Below, one piece after another: positions 19,108-28,884 of a DNA stretch of 64,000 nt (its first letter is position 1; each line of letters begins with the position of its first letter). The stretch is taken from NCBI RefSeq assembly GCF_030270605.1, contig NZ_BSYJ01000004.1:428576-492575 (forward strand). The letters run 5' to 3'. Below the pieces are notes generated by a model that saw only the letters and a program-made list of their open reading frames with translations, was not told where the DNA came from and did not search any database. The DNA comes from Biformimicrobium ophioploci. Its GTDB lineage: Bacteria; Pseudomonadota; Gammaproteobacteria; Pseudomonadales; Cellvibrionaceae. The position numbers were made by a program, and so were the translations under genes.

Positions 19108-19314
19108 CGCGCCAGATTCAGTTAGCCAGCCCGGGATATCCAACGGCCAGCGGGGCGTGGCCCGATCCGCGCAAAGCCCCGTCCGGCGGCGATTTCACAT
19201 GCGACCGCATCAGTCACTTGGTGTACAATGCGCGCCTTTCTACACTTCTCACTGGTATTTACCGGGGCTGACGGCCTCGGCCGGTGAAATTTCGTACAAA
19301 TGCCGAGGGCTGCC

Positions 19315-20577
19315 ATGTTTGATAAATCCGCCACTATCGCCTCGTTTGATCCGGACGTCTGGGATGCCATCCAGAAGGAAGATCGTCGTCAGGAAGAACA
19401 CATCGAGCTGATTGCTTCTGAGAACTACACCAGCCCGCTGGTGATGGCGGCGCAGGGCAGCAGTATGACCAACAAATACGCCGAGGGTTACCCTGGCAAG
19501 CGTTACTACGGTGGCTGCGAGCACGTCGATGTGGTGGAAGACCTGGCCATCGAGCGCGTCAAGAAACTGTTCGGTGCGGACTACGCCAATGTGCAGCCGC
19601 ACTCAGGCTCCCAGGCCAACGCTGCGGTATACCAGGCGCTGTGTGCGCCGGGCGATACCGTACTGGGCATGAGCCTGGCCCACGGTGGTCACCTGACTCA
19701 CGGCTCCAAGGTGAATTTCTCCGGCAAGATCTACAATGCGGTGCAGTACGGCCTCAACGCCGAAACCGGCGAGGTGGATTACGATGAGGTCGAGCGCCTG
19801 GCGCTGGAGCACAAGCCGAAGATGATCGTCGCAGGCTTTTCCGCATACAGCCGCGTGATGGACTGGGGCAAGTTCCGCGAGATCGCCGACAAGGTTGGCG
19901 CTTACCTGTTTGTGGATATGGCCCACGTTGCCGGCCTGATCGCCGCTGGCCTGTACCCGAACCCGGTGCCGCACGCTGACGTGGTGACTTCCACTACCCA
20001 CAAGACCCTGCGCGGTCCACGCGGCGGTATCATCATTGCCAAGGCCAACGAGGAAATCGAGAAGAAGCTGAATTCTGCGGTATTCCCGGGCGGCCAGGGT
20101 GGCCCGCTGATGCACGTGATCGCGGCCAAGGCTGTTGCGTTCAAGGAAGCCATGGGCGATGACTACCGCGCATACCAGCAGCAGGTGCTGGACAACGCGC
20201 GCGCCATGGCGGAGACCTTCCTGGATCGCGGTATCAACATTGTGTCCGGTGGTACCGATGATCACCTGATGCTGGTGGACCTGATTGGCAAGCCCTACAC
20301 CGGTAAGGATGCTGACGAGGCGCTAGGCAATGCCAACATCACCGTGAACAAGAACGCGGTCCCGAACGACCCGCGCTCACCGTTTATCACCAGTGGCCTG
20401 CGTGTCGGTACGCCGGCAATCACCACCCGAGGTTTCGGTGTCGAAGAGACCAAGCAGCTCACCCACTGGATCTGCGATGTGCTGGAAAGCCTGGAAAACG
20501 GCACTTCCGAGCAGGTCATCGGAGAGGTGAAAGCCAAGGTCCTCGAGATCTGCGGCCGCTATCCGGTTTACGCCTGA
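19315..20577 (+). CDS. glyA: Serine hydroxymethyltransferase
   Basis: Cytoplasmic PLP enzyme of 420 residues interconverting serine and glycine with tetrahydrofolate. The signature [25 protein letters not shown] and the PLP-lysine segment [14 protein letters not shown] are all intact. The start at ATG 19315 matches the usual family N-terminus and has GAGGG upstream; an in-frame ATG at 19300 is less likely. In many gammaproteobacteria glyA is directly followed by nrdR; here an unrelated binding-protein gene is between them. After the stop lie a weak hairpin (about 20589-20610) and a short direct repeat CTGATCCCGCCT (20611 and 20624). Confidence 0.97.
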   Translation: MFDKSATIASFDPDVWDAIQKEDRRQEEHIELIASENYTSPLVMAAQGSSMTNKYAEGYPGKRYYGGCEHVDVVEDLAIERVKKLFGADYANVQPHSGSQANAAVYQALCAPGDTVLGMSLAHGGHLTHGSKVNFSGKIYNAVQYGLNAETGEVDYDEVERLALEHKPKMIVAGFSAYSRVMDWGKFREIADKVGAYLFVDMAHVAGLIAAGLYPNPVPHADVVTSTTHKTLRGPRGGIIIAKANEEIEKKLNSAVFPGGQGGPLMHVIAAKAVAFKEAMGDDYRAYQQQVLDNARAMAETFLDRGINIVSGGTDDHLMLVDLIGKPYTGKDADEALGNANITVNKNAVPNDPRSPFITSGLRVGTPAITTRGFGVEETKQLTHWICDVLESLENGTSEQVIGEVKAKVLEICGRYPVYA

Positions 20578-20865
20578 TCTGATTGCCAGGGCGCCGTGCA
20601 ATGCGGCGTCCTGATCCCGCCTCCTGATCCCGCCTAACTCTCAGTCTCTCTTGTCCTGCGAGTGTTGCTAACCACTTCCTAACCACTCTCCTACAGCATC
20701 GTTAACCCGTATTTCGTGGCACGTTTGCGCCAAAATGTGGCCTATCAGTCATAAATGGAAAGGACTAAAGTTCCAAACTTTGGTTTAATTTGCGTTGTTT
20801 ATACCAATAAGTTTGTACATTTGTGCCAGTAATAAATGGTGTCTGGCCGGTTATTAGGGGGAAAT

Positions 20866-21990
20866 ATGCAGGTTAAAATGGTTCACCTGTACCAGTTTGT
20901 CGGAGCCCTGATCGTGGGGCTGGCTGTCGCGGCCGCCGCGAAGGCCCAGGCCCAGCAGCGCGAGCTGAATTTTGCCAACTGGTCCGAATACATCGCCGAG
21001 GACACCCTCACCAATTTCGAGCAGCGTACCGGTATCAAGGTCAACTATGTGGAGTTTGACGATATCGAGGAGCTGGAGGAAATGTGGCTGAAGGAGGGGC
21101 GCTCCTTTGATGTGATCGTGCCGGGCTCCGATAACATTCCCTACTATATCCAGCGCGGCGCCATCAGTAAGCTGGACCCGGAGCGCATCCGCGGCTGGAA
21201 GCGCAATGACCCGGCCTTTATGGAGCGCCTGCGCAACTTCGATCCGGCCAACGAGTACGCCTTCCCGTTCCTCTGGGGCACTGTGGGTATCGGCTACAAC
21301 GTGGAGAAGGTGCGCGAGGCCTTCGGCGGCACCCTGCCACCGGACAGCTGGGACCTGCTGTTTGACCCGGAAAACCTGGGCAAGCTGGCCTCCTGTGGTG
21401 CCACTCTGATGCGCTCGCCGGAGGAGATCTTCGATGTAGGGCTCAAGTATATCGGCAAGGATCCCAATGATTTTGGCCGCGGCGCCCAGCGCCAGGTGGG
21501 TAGCCTGCTGGCAAAGGTGCGTCTGCACATCACGGACTTCGATTCCGGTGAATATGTCGAGGAGTTGATCAGCGGCAAGCGCTGTATCGCACACGGCTGG
21601 AGCGGCGATATCCTCGAAGCGCAGGAGCGCGCCAAAGAGGCCGGCAAGTCCCACAATATTCGCTACATCATGCCCGAGGAGGGCTTCCCGTTGTGGGTGG
21701 ATGTGGTTTCCATGCCCACCAATGCGCGCAATGTGGACGAAGCCTACGAGTTCATGAGCTACCTGATGGAGCCCGAGGTCATTGCCGAAATCTCCAACGA
21801 GATGCACTACGCCAATGCCAACCTGGAAGCGGAGCCCTTCGTGGCGCCGGAGCTGTTGCGCAACCCGATTGTGTACCCGGATGAGGCGACACTGGCCAAT
21901 ACCTGGATCCCGCTGGCGACCCCGCGGCCCATCAATGACTTGCGCCAGCGCCTGTGGCTGCGCCTGATCGAGCGCGAGAAAATCTTCTGA
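20866..21990 (+). CDS. Polyamine-type periplasmic binding protein (PotD/PotF family), orphan
   Basis: A 374-residue ABC-transporter solute-binding protein. The signal peptide is at about residues 1-28 (ending KAQAQQ), and the mature start ELNFANWSEYIAEDTLTNFEQRTGIKVNY and the segment FPFLWGTVGIGYN are typical of PotD/PotF. The start at ATG 20866 follows AGGGGGAAAT. Acidic binding-site residues cannot be assigned safely by eye. No ATPase or permease gene adjoins it, so it either serves a distant transporter or acts as a sensor. The 288-bp leader holds only the small palindrome CCAAACTTTGG at about 20774. Confidence 0.88.
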   Translation: MQVKMVHLYQFVGALIVGLAVAAAAKAQAQQRELNFANWSEYIAEDTLTNFEQRTGIKVNYVEFDDIEELEEMWLKEGRSFDVIVPGSDNIPYYIQRGAISKLDPERIRGWKRNDPAFMERLRNFDPANEYAFPFLWGTVGIGYNVEKVREAFGGTLPPDSWDLLFDPENLGKLASCGATLMRSPEEIFDVGLKYIGKDPNDFGRGAQRQVGSLLAKVRLHITDFDSGEYVEELISGKRCIAHGWSGDILEAQERAKEAGKSHNIRYIMPEEGFPLWVDVVSMPTNARNVDEAYEFMSYLMEPEVIAEISNEMHYANANLEAEPFVAPELLRNPIVYPDEATLANTWIPLATPRPINDLRQRLWLRLIEREKIF

Positions 21991-21996
21991 TTGGTT

Positions 21997-22019
21997 GTGC
22001 GCCCCGTTTCGGGGCGCAC
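21997..22019 (+). terminator. Hairpin after the polyamine-binding protein gene
   Basis: Perfect stem GTGCGCCCC / GGGGCGCAC with loop GTTTC, 7 bp after the stop. It lacks a T run, so strength as an intrinsic terminator is doubtful. Confidence 0.5.
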
Positions 22020-22068
22020 TTGACTCCAAATGTGGTAATATTCGCGCAATTTTGCAGCGAGTCGCACC

Positions 22069-22545
22069 ATGCACTGTCCATTCTGCAGCGCAGCCGATAC
22101 CAAAGTGATCGATTCCCGCCTGGTGGCCAATGGCGACCAGGTGCGGCGCCGTCGTGAGTGCCAGCAATGCCGTGACCGGTTTACCACTTACGAGGTGGCG
22201 GAACTGGTGCTGCCGCGGGTGGTCAAGGAGAACGGCCGCCGCGAGCCTTTTGACGAGGAGAAGCTCCGCGCTGGCATTCTGCGTGCTGTCGAGAAACGCC
22301 CGGTCAGTATGGAAAAGGTGGAAATGGCCGTTGCCCAGATCAAGCACTTCCTGCAGGCGACAGGCGAGCGGGAGCTGCCATCGCGGATTATTGGCGAGCA
22401 GGTGATGCAGCAACTGCGCGCACTGGACGAGGTTGCCTATGTGCGCTTTGCTTCCGTGTATCGCCGTTTTGCGGATATCAGCGAGTTCCGCGAAGAGATT
22501 GATCGCCTCCAGACCGAATCTACGGACAAGACCGAATCCCAGTGA
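22069..22545 (+). CDS. nrdR: Transcriptional repressor NrdR
   Basis: A 158-residue zinc-ribbon/ATP-cone repressor of ribonucleotide reductase genes. The ribbon MHCPFC and [12 protein letters not shown] supplies four Cys ligands (residues 3, 6, 31, 34). The ATP-cone follows ([19 protein letters not shown], then [13 protein letters not shown]). It binds NrdR boxes when ATP/dATP ratios signal dNTP sufficiency. Its TGA stop overlaps the GTG start of ribD (GTGA), so the two genes are translationally coupled, the usual arrangement. Confidence 0.97.
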   Translation: MHCPFCSAADTKVIDSRLVANGDQVRRRRECQQCRDRFTTYEVAELVLPRVVKENGRREPFDEEKLRAGILRAVEKRPVSMEKVEMAVAQIKHFLQATGERELPSRIIGEQVMQQLRALDEVAYVRFASVYRRFADISEFREEIDRLQTESTDKTESQ

Positions 22546-23666
22546 ATCCTGTTGAATTGATATCACGCGCCGTGCAGCTTGCAGGGCGCGGCCTTTACAC
22601 GACCATGCCGAACCCGCGCGTGGGCTGCGTGATCACCGATGCAGACGGCAATGTGCTGGGCGAAGGCTGGCACGAGCGGGCCGGTGAACCCCATGCGGAA
22701 ATCAATGCCCTGCGCGCAGCGGGGGACAAGGCCCGGGGCGCCACTGTAGTGGTGACGCTGGAGCCCTGTAGCCATACCGGCAAGACCGGCCCCTGTGCCC
22801 AGGCGCTGATTGAAGCGGGCGTATCGCGGGTGATCTTCGGCATGGAAGACCCGAACCCGGAAGTGGCCGGGCGCGGCCTGCAAATGCTGAAAGGTGCCGG
22901 TATCGAGGTGGAAGGCCCGGTACTGGAAGAAGAGTGTCGTGCACTGAATCCCGGCTTTATCAAGCGCATGACCCTGGGGCTGCCGTTGGTGCGCTGCAAG
23001 ACCGCCGTCAGCCTGGATGGCCGCACCGGTATGGCCAGTGGCGAATCCAAGTGGATCACCGGCCCGGCCGCGCGTGCGGATGTGCAATTGTTGCGTGCGC
23101 GTTCCTGCGCTGTGGTGACCGGCGTCGAGACGGTATTGCACGACAACCCGTGCATGAATGTGCGTGCCGACGAAATGCCGCTGCCAGCAGAGCAGGCAGA
23201 AAACGTTGCCGAAGTGCAGCCGTTGCGGGTAATCGTTGACAGCAAACTCCGCACCCGTACCAGGTCTTTTATCCTGCAGGAACCGGGTGGTGTTCTGATC
23301 TGTACGCTGGCGTCTGCGCCAGAAGAAAAACGGGCGGCACTGGCAGCGGCTGGTGCAGAAGTCATCGTGCTGCCGGAGCGTGAGGGCCGGGTTGACCTCG
23401 GGGCGCTGTTGCAGGAGCTGGCGCGTCGCCAGTGCAACGAAGTACTGGTGGAGAGTGGCGCAACTCTGGCGGGCGCCTTTATGTATGGCGCCCACGTAGA
23501 TGAAATTATCTCGTACATCGCGCCGAAGCTGCTGGGCAGCAGCGGCCGGCCGATGTTCGAGCTGCCGATTGCGAAGATGGGTTCGGTGTTGCCGATCACC
23601 ATCACTGACGTTCGTGCGGTCGGGCATGACTGGCGGATTACCGCCAGCACGGATATAGAAAGGTAA
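22542..23666 (+). CDS. ribD: Bifunctional pyrimidine deaminase/reductase RibD
   Basis: A 374-residue bifunctional enzyme performing steps 2 and 3 of riboflavin synthesis. The N-terminal deaminase has zinc motifs HAEINAL and [11 protein letters not shown]. The C-terminal reductase (from about residue 146) has [18 protein letters not shown] and [15 protein letters not shown] start overlapping the nrdR stop. It is followed 7 bp later by ribE. Confidence 0.96.
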   Translation: MNPVELISRAVQLAGRGLYTTMPNPRVGCVITDADGNVLGEGWHERAGEPHAEINALRAAGDKARGATVVVTLEPCSHTGKTGPCAQALIEAGVSRVIFGMEDPNPEVAGRGLQMLKGAGIEVEGPVLEEECRALNPGFIKRMTLGLPLVRCKTAVSLDGRTGMASGESKWITGPAARADVQLLRARSCAVVTGVETVLHDNPCMNVRADEMPLPAEQAENVAEVQPLRVIVDSKLRTRTRSFILQEPGGVLICTLASAPEEKRAALAAAGAEVIVLPEREGRVDLGALLQELARRQCNEVLVESGATLAGAFMYGAHVDEIISYIAPKLLGSSGRPMFELPIAKMGSVLPITITDVRAVGHDWRITASTDIER

Positions 23667-23673
23667 CCGAATT

Positions 23674-24339
23674 ATGTTTACCGGGATTATTGAAGCCATC
23701 GGCGAGATCGCGGAAATCAAACCGCAGAGCGGCGACCTGCGCCTGCGCATCCGCAGCGGCAAGCTGGATCTTGGAGATGTTGCGCTGGGCGACAGTATTG
23801 CTACCAATGGCGTATGTCTGACAGTGGTGGAGTTGCCGGGCGATGGTTACTGGGCCGATGTGTCCTCGGAAACACTCAGTGCGACAACTGTCGGTGACTG
23901 GAGTGTGGGCACCAGGGTCAACCTGGAAAAGGCGATGAAGCCGGAGACCCGCTTTGGCGGCCATATTGTCAGTGGCCATGTGGATGGTGTTGGCGAGATT
24001 GTCTGGCGCCGCCAGGAGGCAAGGGCAGAGCGGTTCCGTGTACGTGCGCCGGCGGAGTTGGCCAAGTATATCGCCCATAAGGGTTCCATCACCGTAGATG
24101 GCACCAGCCTCACGGTAAACGCCGTGGATGGAGCCGAATTTGAACTGACGATTGTGCCGCACACGCTGCAGGAAACCGTGATCGATGGTTACCGTGCCGG
24201 CACAAAAATGAACCTTGAGGTGGACGTGATAGCGCGCTACCTCGAGCGGCTATTATTAGGGGATGCCGCCGCCAAGCCGGAAGGGGAAAGCGGGCTGACC
24301 ATGGAATTCCTGGCGCAGCACGGTTTTAACAAGGCTTGA
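23674..24339 (+). CDS. ribE: Riboflavin synthase alpha subunit
   Basis: A 221-residue trimeric riboflavin synthase with two tandem lumazine-binding barrels: MFTGIIEAIGEI starts the first and RFGGHIVSGHVDGVGEI the second. SLTVNAVDGAEFELTIVPHTL is conserved. It dismutates two 6,7-dimethyl-8-ribityllumazine molecules into riboflavin. A REP-like element separates it from ribBA; I see no FMN riboswitch in that 101-bp gap. Confidence 0.96.
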   Translation: MFTGIIEAIGEIAEIKPQSGDLRLRIRSGKLDLGDVALGDSIATNGVCLTVVELPGDGYWADVSSETLSATTVGDWSVGTRVNLEKAMKPETRFGGHIVSGHVDGVGEIVWRRQEARAERFRVRAPAELAKYIAHKGSITVDGTSLTVNAVDGAEFELTIVPHTLQETVIDGYRAGTKMNLEVDVIARYLERLLLGDAAAKPEGESGLTMEFLAQHGFNKA

Positions 24340-24345
24340 ATATGT

Positions 24346-24404
24346 GGGGTCAGGTAAATGGGGTCAGAGTGAAGCCAACTCTGACCCCGTCTGTCCCTGA
24401 CCCC
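24346..24404. repeat. Nested REP-like inverted repeat between ribE and ribBA
   Basis: GGGGTCAG, TAAAT and GGGGTCAGAGT on the left pair with ACTCTGACCCC, CTGACCCC and ATTTA on the right, forming an inner and an outer arm (loop GAAGCCA). It shares the GGGGTCAGAG core with the arrays at 14286, 45138, 47057 and 48123 but is differently arranged. Confidence 0.85.
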
Positions 24405-24440
24405 ATTTATCCCGGTACAAGCGCAAACAAATGAGACAAC

Positions 24441-25556
24441 ATGCAACTTAACAGCATTGAAGAACTGATCGACGATATTCGCCACGGCAAGATGGTCATC
24501 CTGATGGATGACGAGGATCGCGAGAACGAGGGCGACCTGGTGATGGCAGCCGAGCAGGTGCGCGCCGAGGACATCAACTTTATGGCGACCCATGCGCGTG
24601 GTCTCATCTGCCTGCCGATGACGCGCGAGCGTTGCGAACAGCTGGACCTGCCGCTGATGTCGCGCGATAACGGTGCCCAGTTCAGCACCAACTTTACTGT
24701 TTCCATCGAGGCTGCCGAAGGCGTTACCACCGGTATCTCCGCTGCCGACCGCGCGCGCACCGTGCGTGCTGCCGTGGCCCGCAATGCCAAGCCGAAGGAT
24801 ATCGTGCAGCCGGGGCATATCTTCCCGATCATGGCGCAGCCTGGTGGCGTGATGAGCCGCGCTGGCCACACGGAAGCGGGTTGTGATCTGGCACGCCTGG
24901 CGGGCTTTGAGCCGGCCGCGGTGATCGTTGAAATCATGAACCAGGACGGCACCATGGCGCGTCGCCCGGACCTGGAAGAGTTTGCGCGCGAGCATAACCT
25001 GAAGATCGGCACCATTGCGGACCTGATCAACTACCGCGCGCTTAACGAGAAGACTGTTGAATGCGTGAACGAGCGCATGGTACGCACAGAGTATGGTGAG
25101 TTCACCCTGCGTACCTACCTGGACAAGGCGCGTCAGGAGCGTCACTTCGCGTTTTACAAGGGCGACCTGAACCCGGAAGACCCCACGCTGATTCGTGTAC
25201 ATGTTGGCAACACTGCGCGTGATGTGCTGACCATCCAGCGCGCCGAAGATCGACAGTACACCCCGTGGACTTTCCGCCGCGCAATGCAGCGCGTTGAGAA
25301 GGAAGGCAAGGGTGCGGTGATCCTGATCTGTCATAACGAGACGACAGAGGAAATCGAGGAAAGCATCGACTGGATGATCGCCGGCAAGCAGGCGCGTCCG
25401 AGCCAGGACCTCGTTTACAAGCAGGTGGGCACCGGCTCACAGATCCTCAAGGATCTGAATGTGCGCAAGATGCGCCTGATGAGCGCGCCGTTCAAGTTCA
25501 GCGCCATTTCCGGCTTCGACCTGGAAGTGGAAGAGTACCTGAACCCGGAAGACTGA
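24441..25556 (+). CDS. ribB: DHBP synthase with degenerate GTP cyclohydrolase II domain (RibBA/RibBX type)
   Basis: A 371-residue protein. Residues 1-205 are a complete 3,4-dihydroxy-2-butanone-4-phosphate synthase ([45 protein letters not shown]). The C-terminal part (about 206-371) has the GTP cyclohydrolase II fold but lacks the zinc-binding CDCG motif and the ECLTGD segment that the stand-alone RibA at 28131 retains. The C-terminal domain is therefore likely inactive for cyclisation, the RibBX situation known in several proteobacteria. It sits inside the rib operon, 50 bp before ribH. Confidence 0.93.
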   Translation: MQLNSIEELIDDIRHGKMVILMDDEDRENEGDLVMAAEQVRAEDINFMATHARGLICLPMTRERCEQLDLPLMSRDNGAQFSTNFTVSIEAAEGVTTGISAADRARTVRAAVARNAKPKDIVQPGHIFPIMAQPGGVMSRAGHTEAGCDLARLAGFEPAAVIVEIMNQDGTMARRPDLEEFAREHNLKIGTIADLINYRALNEKTVECVNERMVRTEYGEFTLRTYLDKARQERHFAFYKGDLNPEDPTLIRVHVGNTARDVLTIQRAEDRQYTPWTFRRAMQRVEKEGKGAVILICHNETTEEIEESIDWMIAGKQARPSQDLVYKQVGTGSQILKDLNVRKMRLMSAPFKFSAISGFDLEVEEYLNPED

Positions 25557-25606
25557 TTTTTTACTACGCGGCCATCGATGCCGAGAAAAAACGAAACGGA
25601 CTGACT

Positions 25607-26074
25607 ATGAGCATCAAGACCATTGAAGGGGATTTCAGCAGCTGCAAGGGCAAGTACGCACTGCTGGTGAGCCGTTGGAACAGCTTTGTGGTAGAGAGCC
25701 TGAAAGACGGCGCCCTCGATACCCTGCGTCGCCACGGTATCAAGGAAGATGACATTACCATCTACTACGCACCGGGCGCTTTCGAGTTCCCGCTGGCGGC
25801 CCAGAAGCTGGCCGCTACCGGCAAGTTCGATGCAATCATCGCACTCGGTGCAGTGATCCGCGGCGGTACTCCGCACTTCGAATACGTTGCGGGCGAGTGC
25901 ACCAAGGGCCTGGCCCAGGTGTCCCTCGATGCGGGTATCCCGGTTACCTTCGGTGTGCTGACCGTGGACTCCATTGAGCAGGCCATCGAGCGCTCCGGAA
26001 CCAAGGCGGGTAACAAGGGTTGTGAAGCGGCGGAAACCGCACTGGAAATGGTTTCCCTGATTTCCAATATTTGA
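25607..26074 (+). CDS. ribH: 6,7-dimethyl-8-ribityllumazine synthase
   Basis: A 155-residue lumazine synthase, usual length. [32 protein letters not shown] and [22 protein letters not shown] form the active site, the His of the last motif acting in proton transfer. It condenses DHBP with the ribityl-pyrimidine and assembles as an icosahedral or pentameric complex. nusB begins 10 bp downstream. Confidence 0.97.
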   Translation: MSIKTIEGDFSSCKGKYALLVSRWNSFVVESLKDGALDTLRRHGIKEDDITIYYAPGAFEFPLAAQKLAATGKFDAIIALGAVIRGGTPHFEYVAGECTKGLAQVSLDAGIPVTFGVLTVDSIEQAIERSGTKAGNKGCEAAETALEMVSLISNI

Positions 26075-26084
26075 CGAGCGATTT

Positions 26085-26525
26085 ATGACAGTCACAGCAT
26101 CTGCGCGCCGTAAGGCGCGTCACTACGCCATGCAGGCCCTGTACCAGTGGCACATGGCGGGCGCGAACCTCAATGCCATCGAGGCCGAGTTCCATGCCGA
26201 CAACGACATGGGCAAGGCGGATATCGAATACTTCCGCGATCTCTTTTACGGTGTTGCGCGTAACCTTGGCGAGGTCGAGTCGGCGTTCGAGCCGCACCTG
26301 GACCGCCCTGTGGACGATCTGGACCCGGTATCGCGTGCACTTTTACGCATGGCGACCTACGAGCTCAAGAGCCGCATGGATGTGCCGTACAAGGTCGTGA
26401 TCAATGAGGCGGTTGCGCTGGCCAAAAAATTTGGTCCGGCTGACGCGCACAAGTTTGTAAACGGTATCCTCGACAAGACTGCGGCAGACCTGCGCGCGAT
26501 TGAAGTTGCGGCTGACCGCAAATAA
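26085..26525 (+). CDS. nusB: Transcription antitermination factor NusB
   Basis: A 146-residue all-helical RNA-binding factor for rRNA antitermination. [20 protein letters not shown] at the N-terminus (Arg-rich, BoxA contact) and the C-terminal [25 protein letters not shown] are family hallmarks. It lies in the invariant ribH-nusB-thiL order. Confidence 0.97.
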   Translation: MTVTASARRKARHYAMQALYQWHMAGANLNAIEAEFHADNDMGKADIEYFRDLFYGVARNLGEVESAFEPHLDRPVDDLDPVSRALLRMATYELKSRMDVPYKVVINEAVALAKKFGPADAHKFVNGILDKTAADLRAIEVAADRK

Positions 26526-26531
26526 CGCATC

Positions 26532-27500
26532 GTGCCTGCCAGCAAAGAACATACCCTCGGCGAATTTGACCTGATTCGCCGTTTTTTTGCCTCCGAAACA
26601 GATGCAGACGGTGTGGTGCAGGGCATCGGCGATGACTGCGCCATCCTGTTGCCGCCACCGGGACAGTTGCTGGCAACCTCGGTGGATACCCTGGTGAGTG
26701 AGGTGCATTTCCCGGCAAATGCGGACCCGGCGGACCTGGCAAACCGCGCCCTGCGCGTGAACCTGAGCGACCTTGCGGCCTGTGCGGCACAGCCGCTCTG
26801 GTTCACCCTGGCGTTGACACTGCCGGAGCCTGATACCGTGTGGCTGGAAGGTTTCTCCAGGGGCCTGCGGGAAGCCGCGCAGAAATTCGGTATTGCCCTG
26901 GTCGGTGGAGACACCACGCGCGGCCCCCTGTGCATCACCATCCAGGTCACCGGTGCTGCGGAGCGTCCCCTGACCCGAGCAGGTGCCCAGCCGGGCGACC
27001 TGGTTTACGTGACGGGAGAACTGGGTGCGGGTGCCGCGGCTCTTCCACTGGTGTTGTCCGGGGATGCGGGTGCATCGCACTGGGTGCAAGCGCGCAACGC
27101 CTTTTATTACCCGCAGCCGCAACTCGAAGCGGCGGCTTTGATCGCCCCGTTTGCCAGCGCGGCTCTGGATGTTTCCGATGGCCTGCTGGCGGATCTGGGC
27201 CATATCTGTGAGCAGAGCGGCGTCGGCGCCGAGGTGCATGCGGAAAAAGTCCCGGTAGCAGAGCTGGCCGCGCAGACCCTGGATCACGATGCGGCACTGG
27301 CAATGGCAGTGTCCGGCGGAGACGATTATCAGTTATGTTTTACAGTGCCGGCTCAATCCCGCTCTGAGCTGGAGCGACTGGTAAGCGCGGGTGTGCTCGA
27401 GGCAACGGAAATTGGCCGGGTGATTGAAGGTAATGCAGTGCGCATGCTGAAAAGCGGTGCCGAGTGGCAGCCACCGGCGACCGGCTACACGCATTTCTGA
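26532..27500 (+). CDS. thiL: Thiamine-monophosphate kinase
   Basis: A 322-residue kinase making thiamine pyrophosphate, with GTG start 6 bp after nusB. The motifs GIGDDCAILLPP, SVDTLVSEVHF, LVGGDTTRGPLCIT and ALDVSDGLLADLGHI supply the metal- and ATP-binding acidic residues, and SGGDDYQLCFTV is the C-terminal signature. The product is the TPP cofactor used by Dxs, encoded at 60422. Confidence 0.97.
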   Translation: MPASKEHTLGEFDLIRRFFASETDADGVVQGIGDDCAILLPPPGQLLATSVDTLVSEVHFPANADPADLANRALRVNLSDLAACAAQPLWFTLALTLPEPDTVWLEGFSRGLREAAQKFGIALVGGDTTRGPLCITIQVTGAAERPLTRAGAQPGDLVYVTGELGAGAAALPLVLSGDAGASHWVQARNAFYYPQPQLEAAALIAPFASAALDVSDGLLADLGHICEQSGVGAEVHAEKVPVAELAAQTLDHDAALAMAVSGGDDYQLCFTVPAQSRSELERLVSAGVLEATEIGRVIEGNAVRMLKSGAEWQPPATGYTHF

Positions 27501-27559
27501 GACAGCTTGCCTATAAAGAGCCCGATACAGGACGTAACAACAATGACAAAACAACAACA

Positions 27560-28048
27560 ATGACCAAGCAGAATACCCCTACGTTCGGCCAGTTACTTCG
27601 GGACCCCGTCATGCTACTGGCGTTCGGGTTTGGCTCGGGGCTGGTGCCCAAGGGGCCCGGCACTGCCGGTACCCTGGCGGCCATCCCGCTGTGGCTGCTG
27701 ATTGCCGGGCTGAATCCCGCCTGGTACCTGCTGGTGCTGGTGGCGACTGCGCTGCTGGGCATCTATCTGTGTGGCGCCGCTTCGCGCAAGCTCGGTGTGC
27801 ACGACCACGGCGGCATCGTCTGGGACGAGATGGTGGGCTACTGGATCACCATGTTTATGGCGCCTGCCGGCTGGGGCTGGGCGCTGTACGGTTTTGTGCT
27901 GTTCCGGATATTCGATATCGCCAAGCCCTGGCCAATCGGCTGGCTCGATCGCCGGGTACATGGCGGTGCTGGTATCATGCTGGACGATATTGTGGCGGCG
28001 TTGTTTGCCGCTGGCATACTGCAGCTGACCGCTGCATTTATGCTTTAA
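27560..28048 (+). CDS. pgpA: Phosphatidylglycerophosphatase A
   Basis: A 162-residue inner-membrane phosphatase that dephosphorylates phosphatidylglycerophosphate. GFGSGLVPKGPGTAGTLAAIPLW and IVWDEMVGYWITMF with RIFDIAKPWPIGWLDRRVHGG and MLDDIVAALFA are characteristic, with three to four hydrophobic helices. The start ATG 27560 is chosen because it gives the usual N-terminus; an upstream in-frame ATG at 27464 would overlap thiL. Confidence 0.93.
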   Translation: MTKQNTPTFGQLLRDPVMLLAFGFGSGLVPKGPGTAGTLAAIPLWLLIAGLNPAWYLLVLVATALLGIYLCGAASRKLGVHDHGGIVWDEMVGYWITMFMAPAGWGWALYGFVLFRIFDIAKPWPIGWLDRRVHGGAGIMLDDIVAALFAAGILQLTAAFML

Positions 28049-28130
28049 GCTGGCCCGCGCTCAGGTGCGGGTGAAAACTTCCGGGTCTGGCCTTAGAATA
28101 CGCGCCGCCGGATTTGACTGAGGTTTTATT

Positions 28131-28736
28131 TTGACCGTTCGTTACGTAGAGTCTTCCAAGTTGCCCACCCCCTGGGGCATGTTCGAGATGCACGGATTCG
28201 AGGATACCGAATCTGGCAAGGAGCATGTTGTACTGACCATGGGTGATGTGGGCACCGACGAACCGGTCCTGGCGCGCATTCACTCTGAATGCCTGACCGG
28301 CGATGCGCTGTTCTCGCTGCGCTGTGACTGCGGTGCACAGCTGCAACACGCGCTGCACCGTATTGCCCTGGAGGGTCGCGGTGCAGTGTTCTACCTGCGT
28401 CAGGAAGGCCGTGGTATAGGCCTGCTGAACAAGATCAAGGCCTACCACCTGCAGGATTGCGGTGCCGATACTGTCGAGGCCAATGAGGCCCTCGGTTTCG
28501 GGGCCGACATGCGCGATTACACCATTCTCAAGCCGATGCTGGAGCATCTCGGCATCCAGTCCCTCAAGTTGATGACCAACAACCCGCGCAAGGTAAAAGC
28601 CCTGGAAGCCATGGGCATCTCTGTTACCGAGCGCCTCGCTCACCAGACCGGGCGCAACCCCCACAACGTCAAGTACCTGGAAACCAAGAAAGGCAAGCTG
28701 GGTCACCTGCTTCAGGACGACGGCGGCGAAGACTGA
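28131..28736 (+). CDS. ribA: GTP cyclohydrolase II
   Basis: A 201-residue stand-alone RibA with TTG start (GAGG 6 bases upstream). The zinc site CxxxxxxxxxxCxC ([19 protein letters not shown]), the [12 protein letters not shown] motif and the C-terminal LMTNNPRK are intact. It opens the imidazole ring of GTP, the first step of riboflavin synthesis, and supplies the activity missing from the C-terminal domain of the RibBA-type protein. Confidence 0.97.
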   Translation: MTVRYVESSKLPTPWGMFEMHGFEDTESGKEHVVLTMGDVGTDEPVLARIHSECLTGDALFSLRCDCGAQLQHALHRIALEGRGAVFYLRQEGRGIGLLNKIKAYHLQDCGADTVEANEALGFGADMRDYTILKPMLEHLGIQSLKLMTNNPRKVKALEAMGISVTERLAHQTGRNPHNVKYLETKKGKLGHLLQDDGGED

Positions 28737-28884
28737 CCCGGTCCAGTCCAGTCCAGAGCTGGCAGGGGATGCCTCGTCAGCCGCAGTGATCCGTGGCAAA
28801 ATTGAGCAACTTTGCAGTCTTGTGTTGTGCGGCTGCACAATTCAGGGGGGCGCATTGCCGGCCCCAGATTGATACAGGATCGCA

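Noticed and set aside
20854..22566. 570-residue minus-strand frame
   Set aside because: It covers two genuine plus-strand genes (binding protein and nrdR) and has no motif.
24340..24440. FMN riboswitch before ribBA
   Set aside because: The gap contains only a nested REP-like repeat; the conserved RFN box is absent. I also saw none before ribD or ribE.
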